Positions 19,105-34,203 of a DNA stretch of 35,386 nt are shown here, piece by piece (position 1 is the stretch's first letter; each line of letters opens with the position of its first letter). Location: NCBI GenBank assembly GCA_002708415.1, contig PANS01000028.1, positions 1 to 35,386 of the forward strand, read 5' to 3'. This DNA is from Micavibrio sp. (GTDB lineage Bacteria > Pseudomonadota > Alphaproteobacteria > Micavibrionales > Micavibrionaceae). The translations under genes were made by a program, and so were the position numbers. Below the pieces are notes generated by a model. It ran no database searches. It had not been told where the DNA came from and saw only the letters and a program-made list of their open reading frames with translations.

Positions 19105-20415
19105 TTATCGCTCTGTTAACGCTTTATCTTTTGCGCGAAGTACAGGCTTTAACAGATAATCCATGACTGTTCTTTTTCCTGTAATAACTTCAACATCCGC
19201 AATCATGCCTGTTGTAATCGGTAGAGGATTTTCTTCTGTACCTAAATAATTCTTTTCTGCACGCAGCTCTATTTCAAAGAAAACATCATCTTTTCCATCA
19301 GAGACGCTATTGGCACCAATACGGATAAGCTCTCCTTTGAGCGATCCATAACGCTGCGAATCATAAGCAGAAATTTTTATATTTGCCGCTTGCCCGACTT
19401 TAACAAAAGCAATTTCATGCGGCGCAACACGAGCAACTATTTTTAAATCACCACCAAGGGGCACAACTTCAACAAGTTGCATAGCAGGTTCAATAATTCC
19501 GCCCTTTGTCTTAATTGTAATTTTGTTGATCACGCCATCAACAGGAGAGCGAACTTCTGTTCTAAAAACACGATCTTCAATTGTGCTCATGCTTTCAGAA
19601 ATCTGAGAGAGTTGCGTTTCAACATCATTCAATTCACCAAGCGCCTGAGATTTAAATTTATCTTCCTGGTCTTGGCGTTCTTTCTTTGCCGCCGATAAGT
19701 CGGCATTTAAACCACTGCGCTTTTGAACAGCCTCACTAATTTGACCAGAGATATCACTCAGTTCACGATTAAGGCGTATCTCATCAATTTTAGGAACAGC
19801 TTTCTTACGCACCATTTCTTTTGTAATCGCCAACTCTTCATTCAGTAATTTTCTGCTTTGGCTTAAACGGTTAATTTTTGCACCAACCTCAGATAGACCA
19901 GCACTCGCGCTGCTAATACGGCTATCTAAAATAGATTTAGCATTATCCAATTCTTGCTGACGTGATCGATACAACGCCTCTTCATTACGCGCAATATTGG
20001 GTGATTTTTCAACAATCTCTGCATCAATCTCCAAAGGCTTCGCATTCGCTTCCGCCATCAAACGATTTTTCTTTGCTTTTAATGCCAAAAATTGAGCTTC
20101 AGCGCCACGACCTTCCGAAGCAAACATCAAATCTTTAATACGCAAGATAACTTGATCTTTAACAACTTTATCACCTTCACGTACGAGTAATTCATCAAGG
20201 ATTCCACCTTCAAGGCTTTGCACGATTTGAATTTCTTTAGAAGGCACAACTTGCCCTGACCCTCGCGTAATTTCTTCCACTTCAGAAACAGATGCCCAAA
20301 TCACCATCGTCACCACCATAGAAACAACAGCGATAAGCATAAGATTAGAACTCAACGATGGCTTCATTCTCGCCGCCGCGTCTAACTCTGTCATAAATTC
20401 CTTATCATCGGCCAT
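19105..20415 (-). CDS. HlyD-family type I secretion periplasmic adaptor
   Basis: N-terminal TM, GSGQVVPSKEIQIVQSLEGGILDELLVREGDKVVKDQVILRI, long coiled coil, VRSPVDGVINKITIKTKGGIIEPAMQLVEVVP. Confidence 0.95.
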   Translation of the reverse strand: MADDKEFMTELDAAARMKPSLSSNLMLIAVVSMVVTMVIWASVSEVEEITRGSGQVVPSKEIQIVQSLEGGILDELLVREGDKVVKDQVILRIKDLMFASEGRGAEAQFLALKAKKNRLMAEANAKPLEIDAEIVEKSPNIARNEEALYRSRQQELDNAKSILDSRISSASAGLSEVGAKINRLSQSRKLLNEELAITKEMVRKKAVPKIDEIRLNRELSDISGQISEAVQKRSGLNADLSAAKKERQDQEDKFKSQALGELNDVETQLSQISESMSTIEDRVFRTEVRSPVDGVINKITIKTKGGIIEPAMQLVEVVPLGGDLKIVARVAPHEIAFVKVGQAANIKISAYDSQRYGSLKGELIRIGANSVSDGKDDVFFEIELRAEKNYLGTEENPLPITTGMIADVEVITGKRTVMDYLLKPVLRAKDKALTER

Positions 20416-20420
20416 CGTTA

Positions 20421-22556
20421 CTATCCTTTGGGAACCTTAATATTTCCGCTCGCAATTGCTTCCATTACTTCATCACGTGGACCGCTCATAATAACATGCC
20501 CCTGATCCATTAAAATAAGGTGATCAACCAATGTTAAAAGATGATGGCGATGCGTAATAAGAATAAGTGTCTTATCTCTACTTTGCTCTTCAATCGTTTT
20601 AACAAAAGCCGCTTCAGCTTGCGCATCCATAGCATTTGTTGGTTCATCACAAATAAAGATATTCGGCTCTAATAGCATTGCACGAGCAAGCGCTATACAT
20701 TGACGCTGCCCGCCGCTTAAACCTTCGCCACGTTCCCCAACTGGTGCATCATACCCCATCGGATGATTAGATATAAATTCATGTACGCCCGCTGCTTTAG
20801 CAACACGAAGAATATCCTCTTCGCTGGCATGCGGTAAACTAGCTGTAATGTTATCGCGCACAGTGCCATTAAATAAAACAATATCCTGAGCAATATAAGC
20901 AATGTTGCGGCGCAAATCCGCAGGATCAATTTGCCTATAATCCGTATCATCAAAATGAATAGAGCCATGCGAGGGTTGGTAAAGACCTAAAGCCAGACGC
21001 GCAATTGTACTTTTTCCTGAACCAATACGACCAATAATTCCAACACGCTGACCCTCTTTAATTGAAAAACCAACATTATCTAAAACCTTACGATCTGTAT
21101 TTGGGTAAGAAAAACTAACTTTCTTAAAATCAATTTTTCCGTTTAATATTGGACGATGTAAAAACTTATTATGCTCAGGCCTTTCCGTTGGTTTAGACAT
21201 AATATCATTAAGCGTTTTATACGCCGTGCGCGCCGAATGATAACGGCTCATTAAATTAGCTATCTGACCAATCGGTTGAATAGCACGCCCCGCTAAAAGC
21301 ACGACTGCGATAAGAGCGCCAACGCTCATTACCTGATCAGCAATAAGATACATTCCGATCAACACAGCAAAAGTTGTGGCCGTTTGTTGAACAAACGTGG
21401 CCAGATTAACACCCAACGCAGATACAAAACGGCTTTCCTGTGAACAGGCTGCATTTTCTGCAATATATTGCCCATAGCGAGAACGTAAGCGTCCATCAGC
21501 ACCAATTGCTTTAATCGTTTCTAAACCATGAATACTTTCAATTAAAAGGCCGTGTTTTGCCTCTGCAGATCGCACCGATTTACGCACGGTACGGCGCAGT
21601 GGAAATTGCAAAACAACGCCAATAGCAAAAACAACAACGATAAGAAAAAAGAGTAAGAATGCTATCGGACCCCCTAGTATCCAAATTACAAACAAGTATA
21701 AAAATGTAAACGGAAGATCGACTAACGTTGTCATTGATGCTGAGGTTATAAAATCACGTACCGAGTCGAAATCACGAAGCATATTTGCAAAAGCGCCACT
21801 TGATTGTGGACGATCCGATAATTTAATATTGAGAAGTTGATCATAAATTTTACGGCCACTTAAAACATCAATCCGGCGCCCAGATAGATCAATAAAATAT
21901 CCGCGCAATGTACGCATAATAAAATCAAAGAAAAATAATGTAAGAGCGCCAATACCAAGAACCCAGCCTGTCTCAATCGCATTATTCGGCAAAACGCGAT
22001 TATAAACATTCATAATAAATATTGGGCTTGTCAGGCCAAACAGGTTAATCAAAATCGCAGCCATAAAGGCTCTGGCATAAATCCCTTTGCCTTGAAAAAA
22101 CGGCCCCCAAAACCAATGTTTATCAGCAGATGTTTCTTCCTCATGATTATCTTGCGATGCTTCTAAAACTGGATGAACATAAATAGCATAACCTGAATAT
22201 TTCTTCTTAAAATCCGACAGCTTTACCGAACGTTCAGATTTTGTTTCCGGCGACCATATTACCGCGCTCTTTTCCCTTGAATGAATTCGCAATAAAACAC
22301 ATGCCTGTCGATCTTTCATAATCAACACCGCTGGCAGAACGGGCTGTATAATCTTTGTAATATTATCACGTTTTACAGTTTTTGCCTTTAAGCCTGTCTT
22401 TTCTGCGGCTTCACAAAAAAGTTCTGGCGACATATTATTTTCATCATAGGCCAGACCAGCTGTTAAAGCTTGCTTGGATTTTGACTGACCGTAATGAGCT
22501 GTGAGAAATGAAAGGCATTCAAGCAAAGGATCAACGGAAGAAGATTCAATAGTCAC
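20421..22556 (-). CDS. Type I secretion ABC transporter with N-terminal C39-like (non-peptidase) domain
   Basis: N-terminal C39-like domain; Walker A GRIGSGKST, signature LSGGQRQ, Walker B NIFICDEPTNAMD, H-loop ILITHRH. LapB/HlyB-like. Confidence 0.95.
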   Translation of the reverse strand: MTIESSSVDPLLECLSFLTAHYGQSKSKQALTAGLAYDENNMSPELFCEAAEKTGLKAKTVKRDNITKIIQPVLPAVLIMKDRQACVLLRIHSREKSAVIWSPETKSERSVKLSDFKKKYSGYAIYVHPVLEASQDNHEEETSADKHWFWGPFFQGKGIYARAFMAAILINLFGLTSPIFIMNVYNRVLPNNAIETGWVLGIGALTLFFFDFIMRTLRGYFIDLSGRRIDVLSGRKIYDQLLNIKLSDRPQSSGAFANMLRDFDSVRDFITSASMTTLVDLPFTFLYLFVIWILGGPIAFLLFFLIVVVFAIGVVLQFPLRRTVRKSVRSAEAKHGLLIESIHGLETIKAIGADGRLRSRYGQYIAENAACSQESRFVSALGVNLATFVQQTATTFAVLIGMYLIADQVMSVGALIAVVLLAGRAIQPIGQIANLMSRYHSARTAYKTLNDIMSKPTERPEHNKFLHRPILNGKIDFKKVSFSYPNTDRKVLDNVGFSIKEGQRVGIIGRIGSGKSTIARLALGLYQPSHGSIHFDDTDYRQIDPADLRRNIAYIAQDIVLFNGTVRDNITASLPHASEEDILRVAKAAGVHEFISNHPMGYDAPVGERGEGLSGGQRQCIALARAMLLEPNIFICDEPTNAMDAQAEAAFVKTIEEQSRDKTLILITHRHHLLTLVDHLILMDQGHVIMSGPRDEVMEAIASGNIKVPKG

Positions 22557-22591
22557 TTGAGGTAGCCTTTGTTTATTTGGTTCAATTATAT

Positions 22592-24088
22592 TTATTTACT
22601 CACGCCAGTATAAATACGTTCTTCAATCACAGATTGACTAAGCGATGTAGGTTGTTGAGATACAACAGGAAGCGTTTCTAATTCTGGCATAATTGCTGGC
22701 GTTTGACGAATAACATGCCCCCGGGGCTTTTCTTGCAAAGAGGCTGCCTTTGTCATTACAGGGGCAGTAGCCATAACGGGGGCCTGTGCCAAATACTGAT
22801 TTAATTTTCCCATAGATGCCAAAACAGCATACTCCGCAAGCTTATAACGGTAATCTGCGTTCAAACGTTCAATATCAACATTAAACAATTGATTCTCAGT
22901 TTGCATAAGTTGTAATAAACGAACGCGCCCACCTTCAAATTGTGTTTCATAGGCACTTAAAAGTTCTTCTGCGACAGTCTTACGTTCATCAATAATCTTC
23001 ATTTGCTTTTGTGCCGTTTGCATTTCTACATACGCCCTACGAATATCACCTTGAATTTGCAGAAGTGTTTCTTGCTTACGTGCAAGGAGTTCAGATTTTT
23101 CTGCAAGCGCACGATCCCTACGCGCAAACTGCGCACCTCCCGTGTTAAACAGCCAGTTCATTTTCAATAGAGCGCGGCCATCTTCGATTTCACCACCGAT
23201 TTCTTCTTTTTGATCTTTCTTATAAAGGGAAAGCTCTCCATCAACCGATGGAAAAAGTAGCCCACGTTCTGCTTTAGAATCAAATTCGCTTGCTTGCATA
23301 TTGCGATCAAGGGACATTAACAGCGGATGCTCCGTTTGTGAGGCAGGCAAAGCCTCTTTAGAATTTTTAGGAACTAAGTGACCGATTGCCAAAGGCTCTT
23401 GAAGGCTAGATCTCGGCGCATTACCGACAACCTGCACATAATTTGCCAAAGCTGTTTCAACTTGGCCTTCATAATCAATAATGCTTGTTTCTAATGTTAA
23501 AAGAATATTACGCGCTTGCGCCGTTTCAGATTCATCAGCCGCACCTTCATCCACCATCATTTGAATACGATCTAAATAACTTTGAATCGTTTCATTATAA
23601 GAGTTAATTTTAGATAAAAGGCGTTGTGAGTGAAAAAGCCCCCAATATGCTTGAACAGCTTGATAGGCCAAAGATTCACGCGCATCTGCAATATTATACT
23701 CTTCTGATTGAATTCTTGCATCTGCAGCCTTCACACGATTACTCGTTTCAAAACCATCAAAAATAGGCTGTGTAATTGATGCACTTACCTCGCCTAAACC
23801 TGAATAAGCCGCTCCGCGACTGATTGTTAACCCACGACTAGTACTATTATCACCATAGATACGTCCAGCGCTCGCACTCGCGTTGATTTCAGGAAAGTAA
23901 CCTGAACGTTGCTCTCTTTTTGTTTCATTCGCCACTTCACGCGCAGCTGACGCCACATCAATAGAAGGATGTGATGACAAAGCAAGCGCCACAGATTCTT
24001 GTAACGTTTCGGCAAAAACAGGCATTGAAAAACCACCTAACACGAGTGAACAACAAGAGAGTAAAAGAGCTTTTTTCATGATGACCAT
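22592..24088 (-). CDS. TolC-family outer membrane channel of the type I secretion system
   Basis: Signal peptide (MKKALLLSCCSLVLGGFSMPVFA), TolC-like repeats (ASITQPIFDGFETSNRVKAADARIQSEEYNIADARESLAYQAVQAYW). Upstream ATG at 24088; ATG 24076 (MKKALLLS) is an alternative. Confidence 0.93.
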   Translation of the reverse strand: MVIMKKALLLSCCSLVLGGFSMPVFAETLQESVALALSSHPSIDVASAAREVANETKREQRSGYFPEINASASAGRIYGDNSTSRGLTISRGAAYSGLGEVSASITQPIFDGFETSNRVKAADARIQSEEYNIADARESLAYQAVQAYWGLFHSQRLLSKINSYNETIQSYLDRIQMMVDEGAADESETAQARNILLTLETSIIDYEGQVETALANYVQVVGNAPRSSLQEPLAIGHLVPKNSKEALPASQTEHPLLMSLDRNMQASEFDSKAERGLLFPSVDGELSLYKKDQKEEIGGEIEDGRALLKMNWLFNTGGAQFARRDRALAEKSELLARKQETLLQIQGDIRRAYVEMQTAQKQMKIIDERKTVAEELLSAYETQFEGGRVRLLQLMQTENQLFNVDIERLNADYRYKLAEYAVLASMGKLNQYLAQAPVMATAPVMTKAASLQEKPRGHVIRQTPAIMPELETLPVVSQQPTSLSQSVIEERIYTGVSK

Positions 24089-24306
24089 TTAACAAATAAA
24101 ATAAAAATCCCGTGAACACAGGATGAGGAAGAAATTACGTATATAAATTTAAAGGGTTTCGGCCATTTAAGCAAGCCTTCTACGCATTAAGCACCTTGAA
24201 ACATCACTATTCTGTAAAGTGGATTTATTTTTCAGTTTTTCTTCACAAAAACGCAAGAATAAGGCAATGTCTTTTCTCTTCCATTTAGACAAAAAGGATA
24301 AGAAAC

Positions 24307-25599
24307 GTGCCGTTAACGATTTCTATTATTAAGGAAAATGCAAATCACGAAAGTCGCATCGCGGCCTCTCCCGAAACTGTAAAAAAACTTACAGCGATGG
24401 GCTGCAGCATTAAAATTGAATCAGGTGCTGGTGAAAAAGCGCATTTCACAGATGATACTCTTAAAGCAGCAGGCGCTAAAATAGCGAAAACAGCATCTGA
24501 AGCATGCTCTAAATCAGACATCCTTTTAAAAGTTCAAGTAACAGAAGCAGACATTACCCTCATGTCAAAGGGTTCAAATATCATTGGTCTCGTCAATCCT
24601 TACTTAAACGAAGCGTTAATTAAAAAAGCAAAAGAAGCAGGCGTTAACCTTTTCGCCATGGAACTTGTGCCACGTATATCACGCGCACAAAGCATGGACG
24701 CGCTTTCTTCCCAATCAAACCTTGCTGGTTATAAAGCTGTTCTTGATGGCGCAGAACATTTTGCCAAAGCTTTCCCTATGATGATGACTGCAGCCGGAAC
24801 AATTGCGCCAGCTAAAGTGTTTATTATGGGCGCTGGCGTTGCAGGTCTTCAAGCCATTGCAACAGCAAAACGTTTAGGCGCAGTCGTTTCAGCAACAGAC
24901 GTTCGTCCTGCGGCCAAAGAACAAGTTCAATCGCTTGGCGGTACATTTATCGCCATCGAAGATGACGAGTTCAAAGAGGCAGAGACAGCTGGTGGTTATG
25001 CCAAAGAAATGTCAGCCGCTTATAAAAAGAAACAAGCGAAGCTGATTGAAGAAACAATCGCAAAACAAGATATTGTCATCACAACAGCGCTCATTCCAGG
25101 GCGCCCAGCGCCCAAACTTCTAACCGAAGCCATGGTTAAATCCATGAAGCATGGCTCTGTGATTGTCGATATGGCCGTTGATAATGGAGGAAACTGCGAT
25201 GTATCCGAAGGCGGTAAAGTTGTATCAAAGCATGGCGTTTCAATCATTGGGCATTACAATACGCCAAGCCGTTTACCGACTGATGCTTCTGCTCTGTATG
25301 CAAAAAATTTACTTAACTTACTTAATCTAATGATTGATAACGAAGGCAAAGCTCTCAATATTGATTGGGAAGACGAAATCATAAAAGGCATTGCCCTGAC
25401 AAAAGATGGATCCATAATTCATCCAAACTTTGACGGCAGGAAATCACCTGCTAAAGGGGCGCAAAAAACGACTAAAAAATCACCCGTTAAAAAGACCACA
25501 ACCAAAAAATCGACGACTAAAAAAACTGCGGTCAAGAAAGCGGCTAAGAAAACAACAACTAAGAAATCTTCTCCAAAAGAAAATAAGGAGCAATCATAA
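24307..25599 (+). CDS. pntAA: NAD(P) transhydrogenase subunit alpha part 1, with Lys-rich C-terminal tail
   Basis: GTG start. [56 protein letters not shown]. Tail [40 protein letters not shown]. Confidence 0.95.
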   Translation: MPLTISIIKENANHESRIAASPETVKKLTAMGCSIKIESGAGEKAHFTDDTLKAAGAKIAKTASEACSKSDILLKVQVTEADITLMSKGSNIIGLVNPYLNEALIKKAKEAGVNLFAMELVPRISRAQSMDALSSQSNLAGYKAVLDGAEHFAKAFPMMMTAAGTIAPAKVFIMGAGVAGLQAIATAKRLGAVVSATDVRPAAKEQVQSLGGTFIAIEDDEFKEAETAGGYAKEMSAAYKKKQAKLIEETIAKQDIVITTALIPGRPAPKLLTEAMVKSMKHGSVIVDMAVDNGGNCDVSEGGKVVSKHGVSIIGHYNTPSRLPTDASALYAKNLLNLLNLMIDNEGKALNIDWEDEIIKGIALTKDGSIIHPNFDGRKSPAKGAQKTTKKSPVKKTTTKKSTTKKTAVKKAAKKTTTKKSSPKENKEQS

Positions 25600-26018
25600 T
25601 GACTACTGAAAATACTCAGCACGCCAACAGCTTAAGTGAAACAGCTGTTGACCTTGCTAACCAAGCAAAGGCACTCGCAGATCAAGCTGCTGAAGTTGCC
25701 GTACAAGCTTCTCAAGCTATGAATGGACACGAAGCAGGGTTTTTTCTTTCTGGCTTAACAGTCTTTCTGCTTGCCTGTTTTGTTGGCTACTATGTTGTTT
25801 GGCGCGTCACCCCAGCCCTTCACTCTCCTCTCATGGGCGTAACAAACGCTATATCAAGTGTGATTATTGTGGGCGCGTTACTCGCCGCAGGCCCTATGGA
25901 TATGAGTTTTTCAAAATTTATGGGATTTTTGGCTGTTATCCTTGCCTCTATCAATATTTTTGGCGGCTTTATCGTCACAAAACGCATGCTCCACATGTTC
26001 AGTAAAAAGAAAGCTTAA
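25599..26018 (+). CDS. pntAB: NAD(P) transhydrogenase subunit alpha part 2
   Basis: [51 protein letters not shown] overlap with pntAA. Confidence 0.95.
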   Translation: MTTENTQHANSLSETAVDLANQAKALADQAAEVAVQASQAMNGHEAGFFLSGLTVFLLACFVGYYVVWRVTPALHSPLMGVTNAISSVIIVGALLAAGPMDMSFSKFMGFLAVILASINIFGGFIVTKRMLHMFSKKKA

Positions 26019-26023
26019 ATACA

Positions 26024-27403
26024 ATGGAAACACTATCAACTCTCGCCTATTTAGTTTCATCCGTTTGTTTCATTATGGCGCTTCGCGGCCTATCCGGTCC
26101 TGATACCGCGCAACAAGGTGTAACTTACGGTATCGCTGGTATGGCCATTGCTATCGTAACAACGCTTTTAAATGTTGAAAGCTGGGGTATGATTATCTGG
26201 GGTGTTCTCATCGGTGGAACGATCGGTACTGTTATTGCCAAGAAAATTGAAATGACGGCTCTACCGCAACTCGTAGCCGCCTTCCACTCACTTGTCGGTT
26301 TGGCCGCGGTCTTTGTTGCCGCCGCCGCTTTCTTTAATCCTGAAGCCTTCGGCATTGGCTTGGTTGGAGATATTCATACTTCTAGTCTTATAGAGCTTTC
26401 ACTCGGCTTAACGATTGGTGCAATCACCTTTACAGGATCGGTTATTGCCTTCGGTAAGTTACAGGGTATTGTTTCAGGAAAACCTGTCAGCTTTCCAAAT
26501 CAGCACGCTATTAACGCCGCTATTGGTGGAGTGATCTTATTCCTTATCTTTATGCTCTGCACAACACAAAGCGCCTTTTTCTTCTGGGTGCTTGTCTTAT
26601 TTGCTTTTGTGATTGGTGTATTGATTATCATCCCAATCGGCGGTGCGGATATGCCTGTGATTGTATCTATGCTAAACTCATACTCAGGTTGGGCAGCAGC
26701 TGGTATTGGTTTTACTCTGCAAAACAACTTACTAATTATCACAGGTGCGCTCGTTGGGGCTTCAGGAGCAATCCTTTCTTACATCATGTGTAAAGCCATG
26801 AACCGTTCGTTCATCAGTGTTATCCTTGGTGGATTTGGTGGAGAAGAAGCTGGTGCAGCCCAAGACATGGGTGATCGTCAGGCTAAGATCGGCTCTGCCG
26901 AAGATGCGGCTTTCATCATGAAAAATGCCTCTAAAGTCATTATCGTACCTGGTTACGGTATGGCGGTGGCGCAAGCACAGCACGTAGTTAAAGAGCTTGC
27001 CGATACGCTAAAAAAAGAAGGTGTCGATGTGAGTTACGCTATCCACCCTGTAGCAGGGCGTATGCCTGGCCACATGAACGTTCTTTTAGCCGAAGCAAAT
27101 GTTCCATATGAAGATGTGCATGAATTAGAAGATATCAACCGTGACTTCGCTCAAGCTGATGTCGCTTATGTTATCGGGGCGAATGATATTACTAACCCTG
27201 CAGCAAAGAATGACAGCTCTTCTCCTATTTACGGCATGCCTGTCCTAGATGTTGAAAAAGCAAAGACTGTTCTATTTGTAAAACGCTCTATGGGTTCTGG
27301 TTATGCTGGCATTGAAAATCCTCTCTTTTATGCAGATAATACTTATATGCTACTTGATGATGCCAAGAAGATGACAGAGAATATCGTTAAGGCCTTTGAA
27401 TAA
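26024..27403 (+). CDS. pntB: NAD(P) transhydrogenase subunit beta
   Basis: GADMPVIVSMLNSYSGWAAAGIGF, VIIVPGYGMAVAQAQHVVKELAD, HPVAGRMPGHMNVLLAEANVPYEDV. Confidence 0.97.
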   Translation: METLSTLAYLVSSVCFIMALRGLSGPDTAQQGVTYGIAGMAIAIVTTLLNVESWGMIIWGVLIGGTIGTVIAKKIEMTALPQLVAAFHSLVGLAAVFVAAAAFFNPEAFGIGLVGDIHTSSLIELSLGLTIGAITFTGSVIAFGKLQGIVSGKPVSFPNQHAINAAIGGVILFLIFMLCTTQSAFFFWVLVLFAFVIGVLIIIPIGGADMPVIVSMLNSYSGWAAAGIGFTLQNNLLIITGALVGASGAILSYIMCKAMNRSFISVILGGFGGEEAGAAQDMGDRQAKIGSAEDAAFIMKNASKVIIVPGYGMAVAQAQHVVKELADTLKKEGVDVSYAIHPVAGRMPGHMNVLLAEANVPYEDVHELEDINRDFAQADVAYVIGANDITNPAAKNDSSSPIYGMPVLDVEKAKTVLFVKRSMGSGYAGIENPLFYADNTYMLLDDAKKMTENIVKAFE

Positions 27404-27406
27404 TCA

Positions 27407-32113
<4,707 letters not shown>

Positions 32114-32128
32114 AAATCCCCGCTCTCT

Positions 32129-32977
32129 CTAATCAGGTTTAAACAATGAATCGATTGTCTTATCAACAAATGAACGATTATCTAGAATTTTTTCTCTGGA
32201 TGCTGGTTTTAAAATCTTATACGTATCCTCATACCAATCCGAACCAGGATAATTATGCCCTAAAACAGCAGCAACTCTTACAGCCTCACTTTCAAGGCCT
32301 AGTGTTAGATAAGATTCAACAAGGCGGTGTAGTGCCTCTGGAACATGTGTTGTTGTTTGATAATCTCTCACAACATTTGTAAAACGGTTAATTGCTGCGT
32401 TGACCTGATTACGATTAAGATAATAACGACCAATCTCCATTTCCTTACCTGCTAGATGATCTAGCGTTAGGTCACGCTTTAACTTGGCATCACGTGTAAA
32501 CTCACTATTTGGAAAGCGTGTAATCAGAGTATCCAAAGATTTCAACGCCATTTCTGTCATAGCCTGATCACGCGCCACATCAGAGATTTGTTCATAATAT
32601 GCAAGCGCACGTAAGTAATGCGCATAATCAATATCTTCATTACCTGGATGAAGTTCAATAAAACGTTCCAACGCCAAAATACCTTCATCATAGCGATCTG
32701 CTTCATAAGCAGCGTATGCGGCCATCAATTTTGCTTTTGTTGCCCATTTTGAATAAGGGTACTGGCGCTCAACATCTTCGAACATTTTTTTCGCTTCAAG
32801 ATATTTTTTATCATCTAATGTATCTGCAGCTTGGTTATATAAATCTTCAACAGGTGTTTGCGCCTCAACAATCGGCTTTCCATCTGGATCAACATGCTCT
32901 TTATCGCTGCCGCTACAAGCCGCCACTGAAAGAATAACTGAAAGACCTAAAGCCCATAAAAGATATTGTTTTTGCAT
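32129..32977 (-). CDS. bamD: Outer membrane assembly lipoprotein BamD
   Basis: Lipoprotein signal MQKQYLLWALGLSVILSVAACSGSD; TPR-like YNQAADTLDDKKYLEAKKMFEDVERQYPYSKWATKAKLMAAYAAYEADRYDEGI. Start set at 32977 rather than 33004. Confidence 0.92.
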   Translation of the reverse strand: MQKQYLLWALGLSVILSVAACSGSDKEHVDPDGKPIVEAQTPVEDLYNQAADTLDDKKYLEAKKMFEDVERQYPYSKWATKAKLMAAYAAYEADRYDEGILALERFIELHPGNEDIDYAHYLRALAYYEQISDVARDQAMTEMALKSLDTLITRFPNSEFTRDAKLKRDLTLDHLAGKEMEIGRYYLNRNQVNAAINRFTNVVRDYQTTTHVPEALHRLVESYLTLGLESEAVRVAAVLGHNYPGSDWYEDTYKILKPASREKILDNRSFVDKTIDSLFKPD

Positions 32978-33007
32978 AGTTATTGATACCGCGCTACGCT
33001 CCATAAG

Positions 33008-33035
33008 AAAAGGGGCTTTTATGCCAAAGCCCCTA
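33008..33035 (-). terminator. Probable terminator downstream of lpxC
   Basis: Minus strand: AGGGGCTTT-ggcata-AAAGCCCCT-TTTC (short T-tract). Confidence 0.5.
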
Positions 33036-33070
33036 TAATTCCCACATATTTTAGTTAAAAAAAACTAAAT

Positions 33071-34009
33071 CTAGCGCGGCGTCACAGCTATTTTTGGTGT
33101 GTTCTGTTGATAAACAGCCATATCAGCTTCTTTGATATCAACATACAGATCAACAATCTCCCATGCGCTATCATCAGCGAATAACGCTTTTAAAATCTTG
33201 TTATTCATATCGTGACCTGCACGTAGACCTTTATAATGACCAATAACCAAACCACCAGCAAGAGCAAGATCACCAACAGCATCAAGAATCTTATGACGAA
33301 CAAATTCATCACTATGGCGTACACCATCAGGATTTAAAACATGGTCGTCATCAACGATAACCGCATTATCCAGCGAACCTCCTAGACCCAAACCAGCAGC
33401 CTTCATTGCCTCAACTTCGTGTAGAAGTCCAAAAGTACGACAATCGGCCACATCATGCTTAAAATTACCATTAACAAGTTTTAGCGTATATGACTGGTCG
33501 CCAATAATTGCAGCGTTTGTATATTCAATACGGCCTTCATAAAGCGGAACAGCAGAAGGTGACAACGTAATACTCTTATTACCGTCAGTTACCGTAACAT
33601 CCTTTAAAATCCGAATGGCACGACGCGGTTGACTTTGTTCTTGAATGCCCGCTTCTTCAATAGCCTCTATAAAACCAATAGAGCTTCCATCAAGAACAGG
33701 AACTTCGCCTGCATCAATTTCAACGAGAGCATTATCAATACCTGCAGCGCGAATCGCAGCCATCAAATGTTCAATTGTTCCCACAATTGCGCCATGCTCA
33801 TTACCAATAACAGTGCAAAGGCGCGTATCAACAACCCGATCCCATTTTGCAGATATACGTTGTTGTTCTTCATTCAGATTTTGTAAATCCACACGCTTAA
33901 ACACCACGCCATGATCTGGAGCGGCTGGCTTTACCGTCAAACTAACGTCTACACCTGAATGTAGACCGATATCAGTAATATTAAAGCTATTTTGTAGTGT
34001 GTGTTGCAT
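33071..34009 (-). CDS. lpxC: UDP-3-O-acyl-N-acetylglucosamine deacetylase
   Basis: MQHTLQNSFNITDIGLHSGVDVSLTVKPA, GTIEHLMAAIRAAGIDNALVEIDAGEVPVLDGSS, HKILDAVGDLALAGG. Confidence 0.97.
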   Translation of the reverse strand: MQHTLQNSFNITDIGLHSGVDVSLTVKPAAPDHGVVFKRVDLQNLNEEQQRISAKWDRVVDTRLCTVIGNEHGAIVGTIEHLMAAIRAAGIDNALVEIDAGEVPVLDGSSIGFIEAIEEAGIQEQSQPRRAIRILKDVTVTDGNKSITLSPSAVPLYEGRIEYTNAAIIGDQSYTLKLVNGNFKHDVADCRTFGLLHEVEAMKAAGLGLGGSLDNAVIVDDDHVLNPDGVRHSDEFVRHKILDAVGDLALAGGLVIGHYKGLRAGHDMNNKILKALFADDSAWEIVDLYVDIKEADMAVYQQNTPKIAVTPR

Positions 34010-34110
34010 ATAGATGTCCTCTTACAGCTTAAATATACGGGATCGCATATGTACTTCTCAAATCACTGTTTGTATCGCTCTGTTACAATAGTAATCATCT
34101 GAAACAGAAC

Positions 34111-34139
34111 AAAAAAAGGGGCTCAATAAAGAGCCCCTA
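34111..34139 (-). terminator. Rho-independent terminator downstream of ftsZ
   Basis: Minus strand: AGGGGCTC-tttatt-GAGCCCCT-TTTTTT. Confidence 0.85.
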
Positions 34140-34203
34140 TCAAGGATAAATCTGGAGGACACCAGATAATTCGTTTAAAACTGGCGAGATTTAGTTCGTC
34201 CCA

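Noticed and set aside
20421-22556. ABC transporter with C39 domain considered as a bacteriocin/double-glycine leader exporter
   Set aside because: The N-terminal domain reads DPLLECLSFLTAHYG without a recognisable catalytic Cys context, as in LapB/HlyB-type C39-like domains. No small GG-leader peptide gene is evident nearby.
25419-25622. Minus-strand [29 protein letters not shown]... resembling a membrane peptide
   Set aside because: It is the reverse complement of the Lys-rich tail (AAA/AAG codons read as Phe/Leu), so hydrophobicity is a by-product.
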